A program made the position numbers and the translations under genes. The notes under the pieces were generated by a model. That model made no database searches. It was not told the origin of the DNA and saw only the letters and a list, made by a program, of their open reading frames with translations. This document shows, in pieces, positions 55,306-64,000 of a DNA stretch of 64,000 nucleotides (positions within the stretch are counted from its first letter, which is position 1; every line of letters begins with the position of its first letter). Origin of the DNA: Bradyrhizobiaceae bacterium Ga0074131 (GTDB taxonomy: Bacteria > Pseudomonadota > Alphaproteobacteria > Rhizobiales > Xanthobacteraceae). The stretch covers positions 248,001 through 312,000 of the forward strand of contig LNEC01000011.1 in assembly GCA_001464035.1 (NCBI GenBank). The letters are read 5' to 3'.

Positions 55306-55623
55306 ATGATCAGGAACCTGGCTGCTGGTATGGTCGGTCGGGGCATTGCACTGCTCGCATCGTTGCTGATGCGTTCGGCGATCAAGCCCCTGCTGCAAGT
55401 CGATGAACGATCGCTTCTTGCCGTCGGACTGTCGCGCGCCGACGTTGTTGACTCCCTTGCGACCCCCTTCGCGACCGATCCCACCGAACTGCTGGCTTCC
55501 CGAGCGGGACGGCGCGCCGTGACCCGGGACGTCGACAGGAGTTTGCGCGCGCGCATGAGGCGCGAGGCCGGGCCCGAAGCACTGGCGTGCCGTCAACGAC
55601 CCGTCACTCCAGCGAAGATTTGA
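55306..55623 (+). CDS. small DUF1127-like protein
   Basis: A 105-residue protein from ATG 55306 (GGAG upstream). It begins MIRNLAAGMVGRGIALLASL and continues PLLQVDERSLLAVGLSRADV, similar to the DUF1127 pattern of a short hydrophobic start, LD-R-L-D and GLSR-D. Function unknown; DUF1127 proteins are often RNA- or stress-linked. It is followed after 11 bases by the mddA-like gene. Confidence 0.65.
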   Translation: MIRNLAAGMVGRGIALLASLLMRSAIKPLLQVDERSLLAVGLSRADVVDSLATPFATDPTELLASRAGRRAVTRDVDRSLRARMRREAGPEALACRQRPVTPAKI

Positions 55624-55634
55624 GGAGGCCTTTC

Positions 55635-56417
55635 ATGACCCGGTTCATTGCCTTGACTTACGGACTGTTATCCTACGCCTTGTTCCTTGCCACCATTCTG
55701 TATGCGATCGGCTTCGTCGGCGGCTTCGCCGTGCCGAAGGCGATCGACACCGGCGCGGTAGCGCCGCTTTCGAGAGCCGTCCTGAACAACCTCCACCTGC
55801 TCGCGCTGTTCGCAATCCAGCACAGCGTGATGGCGCGGAAGTCGTTCAAGCAATGGTGGACGCGATATGTTCCGGATTCGGTTGAACGCAGCACGTATGT
55901 GCTATTCACCAGCCTCACGCTCTGCCTGTTGTTCTGGCAATGGCAGCCCATTCCGACCGTAATCTGGCAGATTGATCATCCGCACATCGCGATGGTCATC
56001 ACCGCCCTGTCGCTCGGCGGCTGGCTCATGGTCTTCACCAGTACGTTCCTGATCAGCCATTTCGAGCTGTTCGGTGTGCGGCAGGTCGTCGACAATCTCG
56101 CCGGCCGGGTTTCGCCCGCTCCGCGGTTCCGGACGCCGTTTCTGTACAATCTGGTCCGGCATCCGATCTATCTCGGCTTCATAATTGCCTTCTGGGCGAC
56201 GCCGACCATGACCGCGGGCCACCTGCTGTTTGCGGGCGTTTCCACACTCTACATCCTGATCGGTATTGCGCTCGAGGAACGCGACCTGACCGCGATGTTC
56301 GGCGACGACTATCGGCGTTACCGCGATCGCGTGTCCATGCTGCTGCCGTGGCGCCTCCTGCAACCCCGAGCACTGCAAGCCGGCTCGCAGCAACGCACTG
56401 AAGCGGGCGCGGAGTAG
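55635..56417 (+). CDS. mddA: methanethiol S-methyltransferase-like (NnrU/MddA family) membrane protein
   Basis: A 260-residue protein with about six membrane segments (ALTYGLLSYALFLATILY and following). The C-terminal half has a region like isoprenylcysteine methyltransferases: FLYNLVRHPIYLGFIIAFW, then GIALEERDLTAMFGDDYRRY. This matches MddA, known for making dimethylsulfide from methanethiol in Pseudomonas and reported in Bradyrhizobium. Start ATG 55635 has an excellent GGAGG site. NnrU-type proteins look similar, so the activity needs proof. Confidence 0.75.
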   Translation: MTRFIALTYGLLSYALFLATILYAIGFVGGFAVPKAIDTGAVAPLSRAVLNNLHLLALFAIQHSVMARKSFKQWWTRYVPDSVERSTYVLFTSLTLCLLFWQWQPIPTVIWQIDHPHIAMVITALSLGGWLMVFTSTFLISHFELFGVRQVVDNLAGRVSPAPRFRTPFLYNLVRHPIYLGFIIAFWATPTMTAGHLLFAGVSTLYILIGIALEERDLTAMFGDDYRRYRDRVSMLLPWRLLQPRALQAGSQQRTEAGAE

Positions 56418-56468
56418 AACACGATTGCCCACTCTGTCCCATCAACCCAACCGAAAAGGAAGCCAACC

Positions 56469-57299
56469 ATGAATGACCTAGCAACCCCTCCCGCCGCCAT
56501 CGACTTCGCCGCGATCAAGAGCCGCCAGCAACGCGCATGGTCATCGGGCGACTATGCGATCGTCGGCGTCACCCTGCAGATCGTCGGCGAAATGCTTTGC
56601 GAGGCGGTCGACCTGCGCAGCAACCAGCGCGTGCTCGACGTCGCCGCCGGTAACGGCAATGCGACGCTGGCGGCGGCGCGTCGATTCGCCGAGGTAGTGT
56701 CGACCGATTATGTTGGCGCCCTGCTCGACCGCGGCCGCGCGCGCGCCGAGGCCGACCGCCTTTCTGTCATCTTCCGCGAGGCCGACGCCGAAGCCTTGCC
56801 GTTCGACGATGCGAGCTTCGATGTGGTGCTGTCGACGTTCGGAGTGATGTTCACGCCGAACCATCGGCAGGCCGCCGGCGAAATGAGCCGGGTTTGTCGT
56901 CCGGGCGGAAAAATCGGACTTGCCAACTGGACGCCGGCAAGTTTCATCGGCCAGTTGTTCAAGACCATCGGCAAGCACCTGCCGCCGCCCGCAGGCGTGC
57001 AGTCGCCGGCGCTGTGGGGCACGAGGGCGCATCTCGACCACCTGTTCGGCCCGACGGGAAGCATCGAGACGCAGAGCAGAAACTTCGTGTTCCGCTACGA
57101 GTCGCCGGAGCACTGGATGGAGATCTTCCGCAATTATTACGGTCCGGTGGTCAAGGCATTCGAAGCCCTCGACGGGGCCGCTGCAGATGCGCTTGAAACG
57201 GATATCAATGTTCTGCTCGACAAGTTCAACACAGCCGATGACGGCACCCTGGTCATTCCCAGCCAGTATCTCGAAGTCGTCATCACCCGAAACCGCTGA
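56469..57299 (+). CDS. class I SAM-dependent methyltransferase
   Basis: A 276-residue protein. RVLDVAAGNGNATLAAAR (about 56-73) is motif I, EADAEALPFDDASFDVVLS the motif II/III region, then MSRVCRPGGKIGLANWTP. The fold matches UbiE/COQ5-type enzymes; substrate unknown. It follows the mddA-like gene by 51 bases on the same strand. Confidence 0.9.
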   Translation: MNDLATPPAAIDFAAIKSRQQRAWSSGDYAIVGVTLQIVGEMLCEAVDLRSNQRVLDVAAGNGNATLAAARRFAEVVSTDYVGALLDRGRARAEADRLSVIFREADAEALPFDDASFDVVLSTFGVMFTPNHRQAAGEMSRVCRPGGKIGLANWTPASFIGQLFKTIGKHLPPPAGVQSPALWGTRAHLDHLFGPTGSIETQSRNFVFRYESPEHWMEIFRNYYGPVVKAFEALDGAAADALETDINVLLDKFNTADDGTLVIPSQYLEVVITRNR

Positions 57300-57403
57300 A
57301 GCGCGGTTGGGACTAAGCGGATCGCCACGATCTCGCCGGAAGACAGGCGAAGCCGCTTTCGGCGAGCAAGCGTCCGCGCGGGCTGAATCCGGACCCAGCC
57401 TGG

Positions 57404-57700
57404 CTAGCGCTGATCCGAAGAGTCACGCGCGTTCCACTTGCTCCAGGGAACGCTGGCGAGCGTTTGAAGATCAGTCGTGAGCGGGCGGCGGGTTTGCCGC
57501 TCATAGGCCGCGATGATGCGTTCGGAATCCCTGATCTTGCGTTTCAACTCGGCGACCGCCTTCTGCGTCTGGCCGATCGTTTTCGAGCCGGCAATCTCGC
57601 CGAAGTTGTGTCGGGAGGTCTCGATCTGCTTCAGCACCTCTCGGTGTTTCCTGATCTGAGCCCGGTGCCACGCGATCTGGCTGTTGCTGTCTGCGACCAT
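57404..57700 (-). CDS. small helical hypothetical protein
   Basis: A 98-residue protein from ATG 57700, chosen because GGAGG lies just upstream; earlier in-frame starts at 57730 or 57820 lack such a site. It is Lys/Arg-rich and mostly helical (SQIAWHRAQIRKHREVLKQI, AELKRKIRDSERIIAAYERQ), with no membrane segment. Probably a coiled coil. Function unknown. Confidence 0.6.
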   Translation of the reverse strand: MVADSNSQIAWHRAQIRKHREVLKQIETSRHNFGEIAGSKTIGQTQKAVAELKRKIRDSERIIAAYERQTRRPLTTDLQTLASVPWSKWNARDSSDQR

Positions 57701-57871
57701 ATCGGCCTCCTGAAGTCGGTATTCAAGCATAAGTGATTCGCTGGAATCAGGCAGGATATCCCGGGCACGAAGCCTGTGGAACCCGTGACGTCGCCAATGG
57801 GGTCGCCGCATCGGCAGCAACCGCCGCTCCGCATGCGCGCCGGTTCCAGACCCTGTCCAGCATGGACGAAA

Positions 57872-59143
57872 TCAGCGCACCCCGGGGGTGGCGAGGTCGC
57901 CCCGCTTGCGTGACAACGTGCGTGCCGCGATCGCCAGCGCCAGTAGCAACAGCGCCGCTGCCAGCAGGAACGGCGCGCCCGGCAATTTCAAGGGCGCGTG
58001 CGCGCCGATGAAATACGCAAATATCAGCGTGAACAAGAACGGCCCCACCATCTGCGACACGCTCTGCACGCTGGTATTGGCGCCCTGCAGCTGCCCCTGC
58101 TGGCCTGGCGCGACCAGTTGCGTCATCAGCGACTGGATCGCCGCTCCTGATACCCCCCACAGGGCCATCACGGGAATGCCGAGCCAGGACAGCGGGCCGG
58201 TCGGCGCCAACGCGAAGATCAGAAAGCCTGTCGCGCCGCAGCCGAGCCCCAGCATCAGCGCCCGCCGCTCGCCGAAACGTCGCACGATCGGCCCGATCGC
58301 CATCCCCTGCACCACCATCGCGCAGATGCCGACCATGGCCAGCGTCAGCCCGACGGTGGTGGTATCCCAGCCGTAGCGGTAGGTGGCGTAAAGCACGTAG
58401 GTGCTCGGCAAAACCACATGGGCAGTTTGCGCGACGAAATTGACCACGGACAGGCCCGCCAGCACCCGGTCGGAACGCAACAGATGCAGCGCGCCGATCG
58501 GGTTGGCGTTTTTCCAGCGGAACGGCGAGCGGCGTTCGCGCGGAAGCGATTCCGGCAGGATAAGAAAACCATACAGCGTGTTGGCAAAGCCCAAACCCGC
58601 CGCCGCCCAGAACGGCAACCGGGGATCGATGTCGCCGAGCAGGCCGCCGACCGCAGGGCCGAGTATGAAGCCGGCGCCGAACGCGACGCCGATCTTGCCG
58701 AACACCGCGGCGCGCCGTTCCGGCGCCGTCACATCCGCAATGTAAGCGAATGCCGTCGAAACGCTGGCCGAGGTGATGCCCGAGATCACCCGGCCGATGA
58801 AGAGCCAGAGCAGCGTCGGCGCCAGCGCCATCAACACATAGTCAAGCGCCAGCCCGAAATTCGAGAAAAGCACCACGGGCCGCCGGCCGAACCGGTCCGA
58901 CAGGGCACCGAGGATGGGCGAAAAGAAAAACTGCATCAGCGCCCAGGCGGTGCCGAACAGACCGAAGATGCGCGCCGCGTCGGCGGTGTCATTGTCGACG
59001 AAGCTTTCCACCAGCTTGGGCAGGATCGGCATGATCAGGCCGAGCGCGAGCATGTCGAGCAGGATGGTGACGAAGATAAAGGCAACCGCGCCGCCGCGTG
59101 CCGCAGGCATTGCGGCAGTGTGCGCGGAATTCGTCTTGCTCAC
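57872..59143 (-). CDS. MFS transporter, TetA-like
   Basis: A 423-residue, 12-helix major-facilitator protein. [14 protein letters not shown] is the loop-2-3 signature, with [20 protein letters not shown] and a second copy of the pattern after residue 210. It resembles the TCR/TetA group of drug pumps, but substrate is unknown. The start overlaps the der stop by four bases, so it is co-transcribed with der. Confidence 0.85.
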   Translation of the reverse strand: MSKTNSAHTAAMPAARGGAVAFIFVTILLDMLALGLIMPILPKLVESFVDNDTADAARIFGLFGTAWALMQFFFSPILGALSDRFGRRPVVLFSNFGLALDYVLMALAPTLLWLFIGRVISGITSASVSTAFAYIADVTAPERRAAVFGKIGVAFGAGFILGPAVGGLLGDIDPRLPFWAAAGLGFANTLYGFLILPESLPRERRSPFRWKNANPIGALHLLRSDRVLAGLSVVNFVAQTAHVVLPSTYVLYATYRYGWDTTTVGLTLAMVGICAMVVQGMAIGPIVRRFGERRALMLGLGCGATGFLIFALAPTGPLSWLGIPVMALWGVSGAAIQSLMTQLVAPGQQGQLQGANTSVQSVSQMVGPFLFTLIFAYFIGAHAPLKLPGAPFLLAAALLLLALAIAARTLSRKRGDLATPGVR

Positions 59144-60525
59144 GATGGCCGCTTGCGCTTGTGGGCGAACGGGTTGGCCTTCTCGCGCAGGCTGATCCGC
59201 ACAGGCGTGCCCGGCAGTTCGAAGAATTCACGCATCGAGTTGACGAGATAGCGCAGGTAGGACTGCGGCACCGCATCGGCGCGCGAGCAGAACAGGATGA
59301 AGCTCGGCGGCCGGGCCTTGGCCTGCGTGATGTAGTTCAGCTTCAGCCGCCTGCCCGACACCGCCGGCGGCGGGTTGGCGTCCACCGCCTGCTCGAACCA
59401 GCGATTGAGCGTCGCCGTTGGCACCCGCCGGTTCCACACCGCATAGGCCTGCTCGATCGAACTCATCAGCCGGTCGATGCCCTCGCCCATCAGGCCGGAC
59501 ACCGCGACGATCGGCATGCCCCTGACCTGCGGCAGCAGGTGATCGGCGTCGGCGCGCAGCGCCGCGATCAGGCTCGACTGCTTCCCCATCAGGTCCCATT
59601 TGTTGACCGCGATGACCAGCGCGCGGCCCTCGCGCTCGATCAGGTCGGCGATCCGCAGATCCTGCTCCTCGAACCTGTTCTGCGCGTCCATCATCAGCAC
59701 CACGACTTCGGCGAAGCGGATGGCGCGCAAGGCGTCCGATACCGAGAGCTTTTCCAGTTTTTCCTCGATGCGAGAGCGCCGCCGCAACCCAGCGGTATCG
59801 AACACACGAAAATCCCGGCCCTGCCAATTGACCTCGACGGAAATGGAATCGCGCGTGGTGCCGGCCTCGGCGCTGGTCAACAGCCGCTCCTCGCCGAGCA
59901 GATGATTGATCAGCGTGGATTTTCCAGCATTTGGACGGCCGACGATCGCCACCCGGATCGGCCGCTTGGCGATTTCCTCGTCGGTTTCGACGATGTCGTC
60001 ATCGTCGAACTCTTCGCCTTCCTCGACCGGCGCCGGCATCAGCGCGCGGAGCGAGTCGTAGAGATCGCTCAAGCCCTCGCCGTGCTCGGCGGAAATCTGG
60101 ATCGGCTCGCCGAGGCCGAGCGCATAGGATTCCATCGCGCCGGCATCGCCCTGCTTGCCTTCGCTCTTGTTGGCGACCAGCACCACCGGTTTGTTGGCGC
60201 GGCGCGCGAAGTCGGCAAAGCCGCGATCGTTCGGCGTCAGGCCCGCACGCGCGTCGATCACGAACATCAGGGCGTCGGCCAGCGCGATCGCGGCCTCCGT
60301 CTGCTCCTGCATCCGTGCGGTAAGCGAGCCCTTGGCGCCCTCGTCGAGGCCCGCGGTGTCGATCAGCGTGAATTCGAGATCGCCGAGGCGGCCCTGCCCT
60401 TCGCGGCGGTCGCGCGTGACGCCGGGTGTGTCGTCGACCAGCGCGAGCTTCTGCCCGACCAGCCGATTGAACAGCGTCGATTTTCCGACATTGGGTCGGC
60501 CGATGATGGCAATGGTAAAAGACAT
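59140..60525 (-). CDS. der: ribosome biogenesis GTPase Der
   Basis: EngA/Der binds the 50S subunit with two GTPase domains. In the 461-residue protein, domain 1 has [16 protein letters not shown] and DTPGVTRD; domain 2 near residue 195 has [16 protein letters not shown] and DTAGLRRR. The C-terminal KH-like domain ends at about 440. It lies upstream of the MFS gene and downstream of a lipoprotein gene. Confidence 0.96.
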   Translation of the reverse strand: MSFTIAIIGRPNVGKSTLFNRLVGQKLALVDDTPGVTRDRREGQGRLGDLEFTLIDTAGLDEGAKGSLTARMQEQTEAAIALADALMFVIDARAGLTPNDRGFADFARRANKPVVLVANKSEGKQGDAGAMESYALGLGEPIQISAEHGEGLSDLYDSLRALMPAPVEEGEEFDDDDIVETDEEIAKRPIRVAIVGRPNAGKSTLINHLLGEERLLTSAEAGTTRDSISVEVNWQGRDFRVFDTAGLRRRSRIEEKLEKLSVSDALRAIRFAEVVVLMMDAQNRFEEQDLRIADLIEREGRALVIAVNKWDLMGKQSSLIAALRADADHLLPQVRGMPIVAVSGLMGEGIDRLMSSIEQAYAVWNRRVPTATLNRWFEQAVDANPPPAVSGRRLKLNYITQAKARPPSFILFCSRADAVPQSYLRYLVNSMREFFELPGTPVRISLREKANPFAHKRKRPS

Positions 60526-60578
60526 GAGCGATCCGTGCGCCGTTTGGGAAGCGCGTGTCGATAAAATGAAAAACCAAA

Positions 60579-61148
60579 TCAGCGCGTAAAGGTGCCGCTC
60601 GGCAATGGCGCCGGGAACGGTGAAGCAGATCGTTGCTGCGATTGCGCAGGCTGTGCCGGTTGAGCCGGCGGATCCGGCGGCGGCGCGGTGGTACGCCGGC
60701 GCACGATCTTCGCCGGCTTGGGAGGCGGCGGCGCCGCGGCGGTGCTGCCCTCTTCCTCGGGCACGTCGTCGGGTTCTGCCCCCGGGGCGGGCGCCCGGCT
60801 GGCCGTCGCCGGCTGCATGCCCTTGGCGGACTTCGCGCCACGCCTCGAATTCGGATCCTCGGCAGGCGGCGCAGCGGCAGCCTCGGCATTCTGCCGGTCG
60901 ATCTGCTCCTGCCGCGATCCCTTGTACAGATCCTTTGGCACCCCCTGCTCGAGGCCCGGCACGCCTTCGGGGAAAACCGGCTTGCGTTCGCCCGGCAGCT
61001 TCTTCTTGGTGTCGAGGAAGTCGAGCAGATCGGATGGATCGAAACTGCTCATGCCTCCGGCGCAGCCAGCCAGCGCGCCCGACAAGGCGATGACGATGGC
61101 GGTGGCGATCAGGCGTGGCGGGCGGCGCATGGTCGGTTTCTCACTCAA
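60579..61148 (-). CDS. hypothetical lipoprotein
   Basis: A 189-residue protein with a lipobox (LSGALAGC) after a short hydrophobic stretch, so it should be exported and lipidated. The rest is Pro/Ala/Gln-rich with [20 protein letters not shown] the only distinctive segment. Function unknown. The TPR gene is immediately upstream on the same strand and der follows. Confidence 0.7.
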   Translation of the reverse strand: MSEKPTMRRPPRLIATAIVIALSGALAGCAGGMSSFDPSDLLDFLDTKKKLPGERKPVFPEGVPGLEQGVPKDLYKGSRQEQIDRQNAEAAAAPPAEDPNSRRGAKSAKGMQPATASRAPAPGAEPDDVPEEEGSTAAAPPPPKPAKIVRRRTTAPPPDPPAQPAQPAQSQQRSASPFPAPLPSGTFTR

Positions 61149-61163
61149 CTTGTTTTCCCGCCG

Positions 61164-61817
61164 TCAGCTCTTCGCCACCGGCGGAAGCAACGCCTGCAGC
61201 GCTTCGGCGCGCGAACGCAGGCTTGGCGGCGTCTCTGCATCATTTGCGATCACGTCCAGCCACTGGCGCGCCGCGGCTGTATCGCTGGCGCGCCACGCCG
61301 ACAATGCCAGCAACTCGCGTGCGGTGTGGCGAAAGGTCGACCCCGGCGCGGTGGCTGGCTCAAGGCGCTGCAGCATATCGGGATAGGCGGACGTTTCCAA
61401 AAGCAGCCCGGCGGCGCGGACCCGGGCCAGGTCCTGTTCGGGGGCGCCGACGCTGCGATCGGCCGCGATGTCGTCGTACAGCCTGGCGGCCGCTTGCGGA
61501 TCGCGGGAGACTGCTTCCGCCGCGGCGCGCAGCCGCGCCAGCGTGCGGTAGCCCGACGGCGCCTTGGCAGCCAGATCGGCAAAGGCGGCTTCCGCCTCGG
61601 TATGCTTGTTCTGCTCGGAGAGTTCCGAGGCCTTGTCGAAGGCAGCTCCGGCCTCGGCGGCCTTCTTGGCCTCCAGATACGCATAGCCACGCCAGCCGCC
61701 CACCGCAGCGATGATCAAGAGCGCACCGGCGACGATGTAGATCGAATACTGATCCCAGATCTTCTTGAGCTGGTCGCGACGTACGTCCTCGTCGACTTCA
61801 TCAAATAATTCAGACAC
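61164..61817 (-). CDS. tetratricopeptide-type inner-membrane protein (YfgM-like)
   Basis: A 217-residue protein with one N-terminal membrane helix (YIVAGALLIIAAVGGW at about 28-45), then TPR-like helices (AFADLAAKAPSGYRTLARLR). The layout matches YfgM-type proteins linked to SecYEG and outer-membrane protein assembly. It sits with a lipoprotein and der on the same strand; yfgM next to der is a known arrangement. Confidence 0.82.
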   Translation of the reverse strand: MSELFDEVDEDVRRDQLKKIWDQYSIYIVAGALLIIAAVGGWRGYAYLEAKKAAEAGAAFDKASELSEQNKHTEAEAAFADLAAKAPSGYRTLARLRAAAEAVSRDPQAAARLYDDIAADRSVGAPEQDLARVRAAGLLLETSAYPDMLQRLEPATAPGSTFRHTARELLALSAWRASDTAAARQWLDVIANDAETPPSLRSRAEALQALLPPVAKS

Positions 61818-62180
61818 TTATAGGTATCCCATCCCCGATGGAGCGCGCCAATCCGCGTAGCCCGCCTGAACGCCGATCCCGGCGTGGCGGCGGCGATACC
61901 CTAGCGATATGGCGGCGGCAAGGCAAAGCAAGCCGGATCAAAGCGTTACCGGCGCACGCTTAAGATCGGCGCCCCCCGGGCCCGGGCCTACGAGACCGAC
62001 AGCGGAAACGGCGTGCGGCATCCCAAACCGGTGGACGCATCAGCCCAGGACGCCGTCAAGGGAATTGAAAGAGAAAGGATAAATTGCGCGCGGTTGCGCT
62101 AGGCGTATTCCAACGATTCTTCGGTAAACGGATCCAACGAATGCCGGGTGGAGCATTCCCAGGTAACGTGAAGGACCGAT
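61818..62180. other. intergenic region between the YfgM-like and PilZ genes
   Basis: 363 bases between divergent genes. It should hold both promoters. A GC-rich stretch GCCCCCCGGGCCCGGGCC occurs at about 61970. No gene or clear repeat is seen. Confidence 0.35.
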
Positions 62181-62426
62181 ATGTTGGCGAATCGACGCAG
62201 CAGCGAACGCCGTTTGTGCAGGCGGGTCGCGAAGATCCAGTTCGGGACCGGCTCGTTGCCGCGCGACTGCATGATCACGGACGTCTCGGCGGGCGGCGTC
62301 AAGGTCATTGCCGAATATCCCGACATTCCCCCCGAGTTCACCATCATCCTGTCGGAAGGCGGTCCGCGCCAGTGCCGGCTGGCCTGGCGGATCGGCTGCG
62401 AATTCGGCGCTCAGTTCGTTGATTAG
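62181..62426 (+). CDS. PilZ domain protein
   Basis: An 81-residue single-domain protein. RRSSERRLCRRVAKIQF supplies the Arg-rich c-di-GMP-binding end and DVSAGGVKV the (D/N)-x-S-x-x-G motif. So it is probably a c-di-GMP receptor. Target unknown. Confidence 0.85.
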   Translation: MLANRRSSERRLCRRVAKIQFGTGSLPRDCMITDVSAGGVKVIAEYPDIPPEFTIILSEGGPRQCRLAWRIGCEFGAQFVD

Positions 62427-62563
62427 GCCGCGAGGCCCCCAACATGCCGAGGCCCGCGCTCCCGCGAATGAGGCCGGCAACTGAGGTTGCATGACCTCTT
62501 AACCTGAACTTAGGGTTAAAATGTAAGCATTCTTGACCAGTCGCCGACGATAGGTCAAAGCAC

Positions 62564-63388
62564 GTGCTCCAGCCGCTTCGAGAAAAGAAACGCTTCGTGG
62601 AGCGGGCTGCATTCGCAGCATCTGCCGCGATCCTGCTGTTGGGGCTCGGTGGCTGCCAGACGGCGGGCACTTCCGACATCACGGGATCGCTGGGGGAGAA
62701 AACCGAAACAAGCCGCGCCGCCGACCCTCGGCGCGAACTGGAAGGTTCTCGCGATCGTTTTCGCGCCAACCCCAGGGATGCCGAAGCGGCGCTGCAATAC
62801 GGCAAGGCGCTGCGCGCCACGGGGCAGAAGTCGCAGGCGGTAGCCGTGCTCGAGCAGGCCACCATCGCTCATCCCGGCAACAAGGCGCTGCTCGCCGGCT
62901 ATGGACGGGCGCTGGCGGACAACGGCAATTTTCAACAGGCCTTCGACGTTCTCACCCGCGCCCACACGCCCGACGACCCGGATTGGCGGATTCTCTCGGC
63001 TCAAGGCGCGGTGCTCGATCAGCTCGGCCGATACGAAGAAGCGCGGCAGTACTACTCGAGCGCGCTGAAGATCGCGCCCGAAGAACCTTCCGTGCTCTCC
63101 AATCTCGGCCTTTCCTACCTGCTTGCAAGAGACCTGCCCAAGGCGGAGGAGATCATGCGACGCGCCAACGGCCGCACGGATGCGGACCGGCGTGTGCGGT
63201 TGAATCTGGCGCTGGTGGTCGGCCTGCAGGGCCGTCTTGCCGAAGCTGAAAGTATCGTGAAGGCTGATCGGCCGGTCGAGGAGGCAGCGGCTGATGTGGC
63301 CGATCTCAATCGATTGCTGTCCCGCAAGGGCAAGGCGCGCGCGGATGCCGGTAAGCTGCCGGTCGCGGCTGCCGGGCGTTCCGACTGA
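62564..63388 (+). CDS. TPR lipoprotein (TadD-like)
   Basis: A 274-residue protein starting at GTG 62564, with a signal peptide ending in a lipobox (LLLGLGGCQT). TPR-like helices follow at about 70-240 (QAVAVLEQATIAHPGNKALL, LGRYEEARQYYSSALKIAPE). The layout matches TadD lipoproteins of tight-adherence pili. The adjacent partial CpaE-like gene supports this. Confidence 0.82.
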   Translation: MLQPLREKKRFVERAAFAASAAILLLGLGGCQTAGTSDITGSLGEKTETSRAADPRRELEGSRDRFRANPRDAEAALQYGKALRATGQKSQAVAVLEQATIAHPGNKALLAGYGRALADNGNFQQAFDVLTRAHTPDDPDWRILSAQGAVLDQLGRYEEARQYYSSALKIAPEEPSVLSNLGLSYLLARDLPKAEEIMRRANGRTDADRRVRLNLALVVGLQGRLAEAESIVKADRPVEEAAADVADLNRLLSRKGKARADAGKLPVAAAGRSD

Positions 63389-63441
63389 CCTCCGGCGAAC
63401 AGGCATCGGGGCGGTCGGCCGCCATCCTCCCAACGCGAAGC

Positions 63442-64000
63442 TTACCTGGCCCGCAGCCGCTTGATGATCGGCGACAGGAATGAGCCGCGCGGCGCTCTGG
63501 TTTCGCCGCGGCCCGTGAGCTGCCGCGCGATCTGCAGAAACATCTTGGTGGTGCGGTGATGGGCGGAAATTTCCGCGATCATCTGGCCGTTGTTGGCGGC
63601 CGTGCCGAACATGCGGGAATCGAATGGAATGGAAGCGATCGGCGGGCTCTCGATTGTCTTGATGAATCCGCCGGCGTCGATTTCAGGACGCTTCGGCATA
63701 CCGACCTGGTTGAGACAATACAGCGGCGGCCGGTCATTGGGCCGCGACGTCTTCAGCAGATTCAGCATGTTCTTGGTATTGCGCAGATTGGCGAGATCCG
63801 GCTCGGCGACCACCAGAATGTCGTCCGCGCCGACCAGCACGCGCCTGGTCCAGCCCGACCATTGGTGCGGAACGTCCAGCACGATGCAGGGAGTCGTCAT
63901 CCGCAACGTATCGAAGATCGCATCGAACGCGTCCGCGCCGAGATCGTACACCCGGTCGAGCGATGCCGGCGCTGCCAGCAGGCTCAGATTGTCGGTGCAT
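63442..64000 (-). CDS. CpaE/TadZ-like pilus assembly ATPase, C-terminal part (runs off the window)
   Basis: The visible 186 codons read from the right edge. The segment LLAAPASLDRVYDLGAD is followed by IVLDVPHQWSGWTRRVLVGA and VVAEPDLANLRNTKNML, typical of the ParA-like receiver-ATPase CpaE. RPPLYCLNQVG is a further family segment. The N-terminus is beyond position 64000. It is convergent with the TadD-like gene, consistent with a tad locus. Confidence 0.87.
   Translation of the reverse strand, partial: CTDNLSLLAAPASLDRVYDLGADAFDAIFDTLRMTTPCIVLDVPHQWSGWTRRVLVGADDILVVAEPDLANLRNTKNMLNLLKTSRPNDRPPLYCLNQVGMPKRPEIDAGGFIKTIESPPIASIPFDSRMFGTAANNGQMIAEISAHHRTTKMFLQIARQLTGRGETRAPRGSFLSPIIKRLRAR

Noticed and set aside
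1..64000. tRNA, rRNA, CRISPR arrays and insertion sequences
   Set aside because: I looked for cloverleaf-type ends, rRNA-like stretches, regularly spaced repeats and transposase motifs and saw none that I could support.

Overview
The window is about 64 kb of GC-rich chromosome from an alphaproteobacterium, most likely Bradyrhizobium or a close Nitrobacteraceae relative. I base this on the gene order (purM-purN; the ppk1-ppx pair; lptF-lptG-lptD-surA-pdxA-rsmA; fabD-fabG-acpP-fabF-mltG-yicC-gmk; rpsF-rpsR-DUF2232-rplI; radA-cvpA-purF), on frequent GTG/TTG starts, and on intergenic palindromic repeats of a kind I know from Bradyrhizobium genomes. No rRNA, tRNA, CRISPR array or insertion sequence was recognised. 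The genus is an inference, not a database result.

Layout. 1-13.2 kb: partial panE, purN and purM (minus strand), a CDP-alcohol phosphatidyltransferase, the DnaA-related hdaA, the polyphosphate genes ppk1-ppx behind a possible Pho box, ndk, a very small protein, an ABC-F ATPase, a lipoprotein, then holC and pepA. 13.5-21.2 kb: the LPS-transport and outer-membrane biogenesis operon lptF-lptG-lptD-surA-pdxA-rsmA. 21.2-25.3 kb: a broken alcohol dehydrogenase, a secreted caspase-like protein and two exported proteins of unknown function. 25.3-32.1 kb (minus strand): fatty-acid synthesis plus mltG, yicC and gmk. 32.4-34.9 kb: ribosomal proteins bS6, bS18 and bL9 with a DUF2232 membrane protein. 34.9-38.5 kb: thioesterase, TetR, cytochrome c and cyclopropane-fatty-acid synthase. 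38.5-47.6 kb: two tiny genes, dnaB, a broken alr, an exonuclease, a repeat-rich spacer, NIPSNAP, TauE/SafE, an adenylate cyclase and a CBS/CorC protein. 47.6-49.4 kb: a compact accessory cassette with a TcmP-like protein and a convergent, overlapping Gp37/Gp68 (three-Cys) protein. 49.4-53.3 kb: radA behind a possible LexA box, cvpA and purF. 53.4-57.7 kb: SDR, an AraC regulator, a DUF1127-like protein, an MddA-like methyltransferase and another methyltransferase. 57.8-64 kb: an MFS pump with der, a lipoprotein and a TPR membrane protein, a PilZ protein, a TadD-like TPR lipoprotein and a partial CpaE-like ATPase.

Three things stand out. First, the TcmP/three-Cys pair sits between otherwise conserved genes. 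TcmP shows methyltransferase-like motifs, its partner has a C-x6-C-x2-C cluster, their 3' ends overlap by 31 bp, and a GAAC-N7-GAAC box lies between the partner and radA. This is the best candidate for a poorly described system. Second, alr and the alcohol dehydrogenase each look as if they lost about 22-23 bp internally, and the end of rpsR is replaced by a perfect 15-bp hairpin that changes the bS18 C-terminus. Because alr and rpsR are normally important, real decay and assembly error both need to be considered. Third, several regulatory sites are visible: a Pho-box-like repeat before ppk1, a perfect palindrome before tetR, and a hairpin shared by the convergent rplI and thioesterase genes.

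Most start sites were chosen from ribosome-binding sites and family length. Many of the longest antisense reading frames are by-products of high third-position GC and are not reported as genes.
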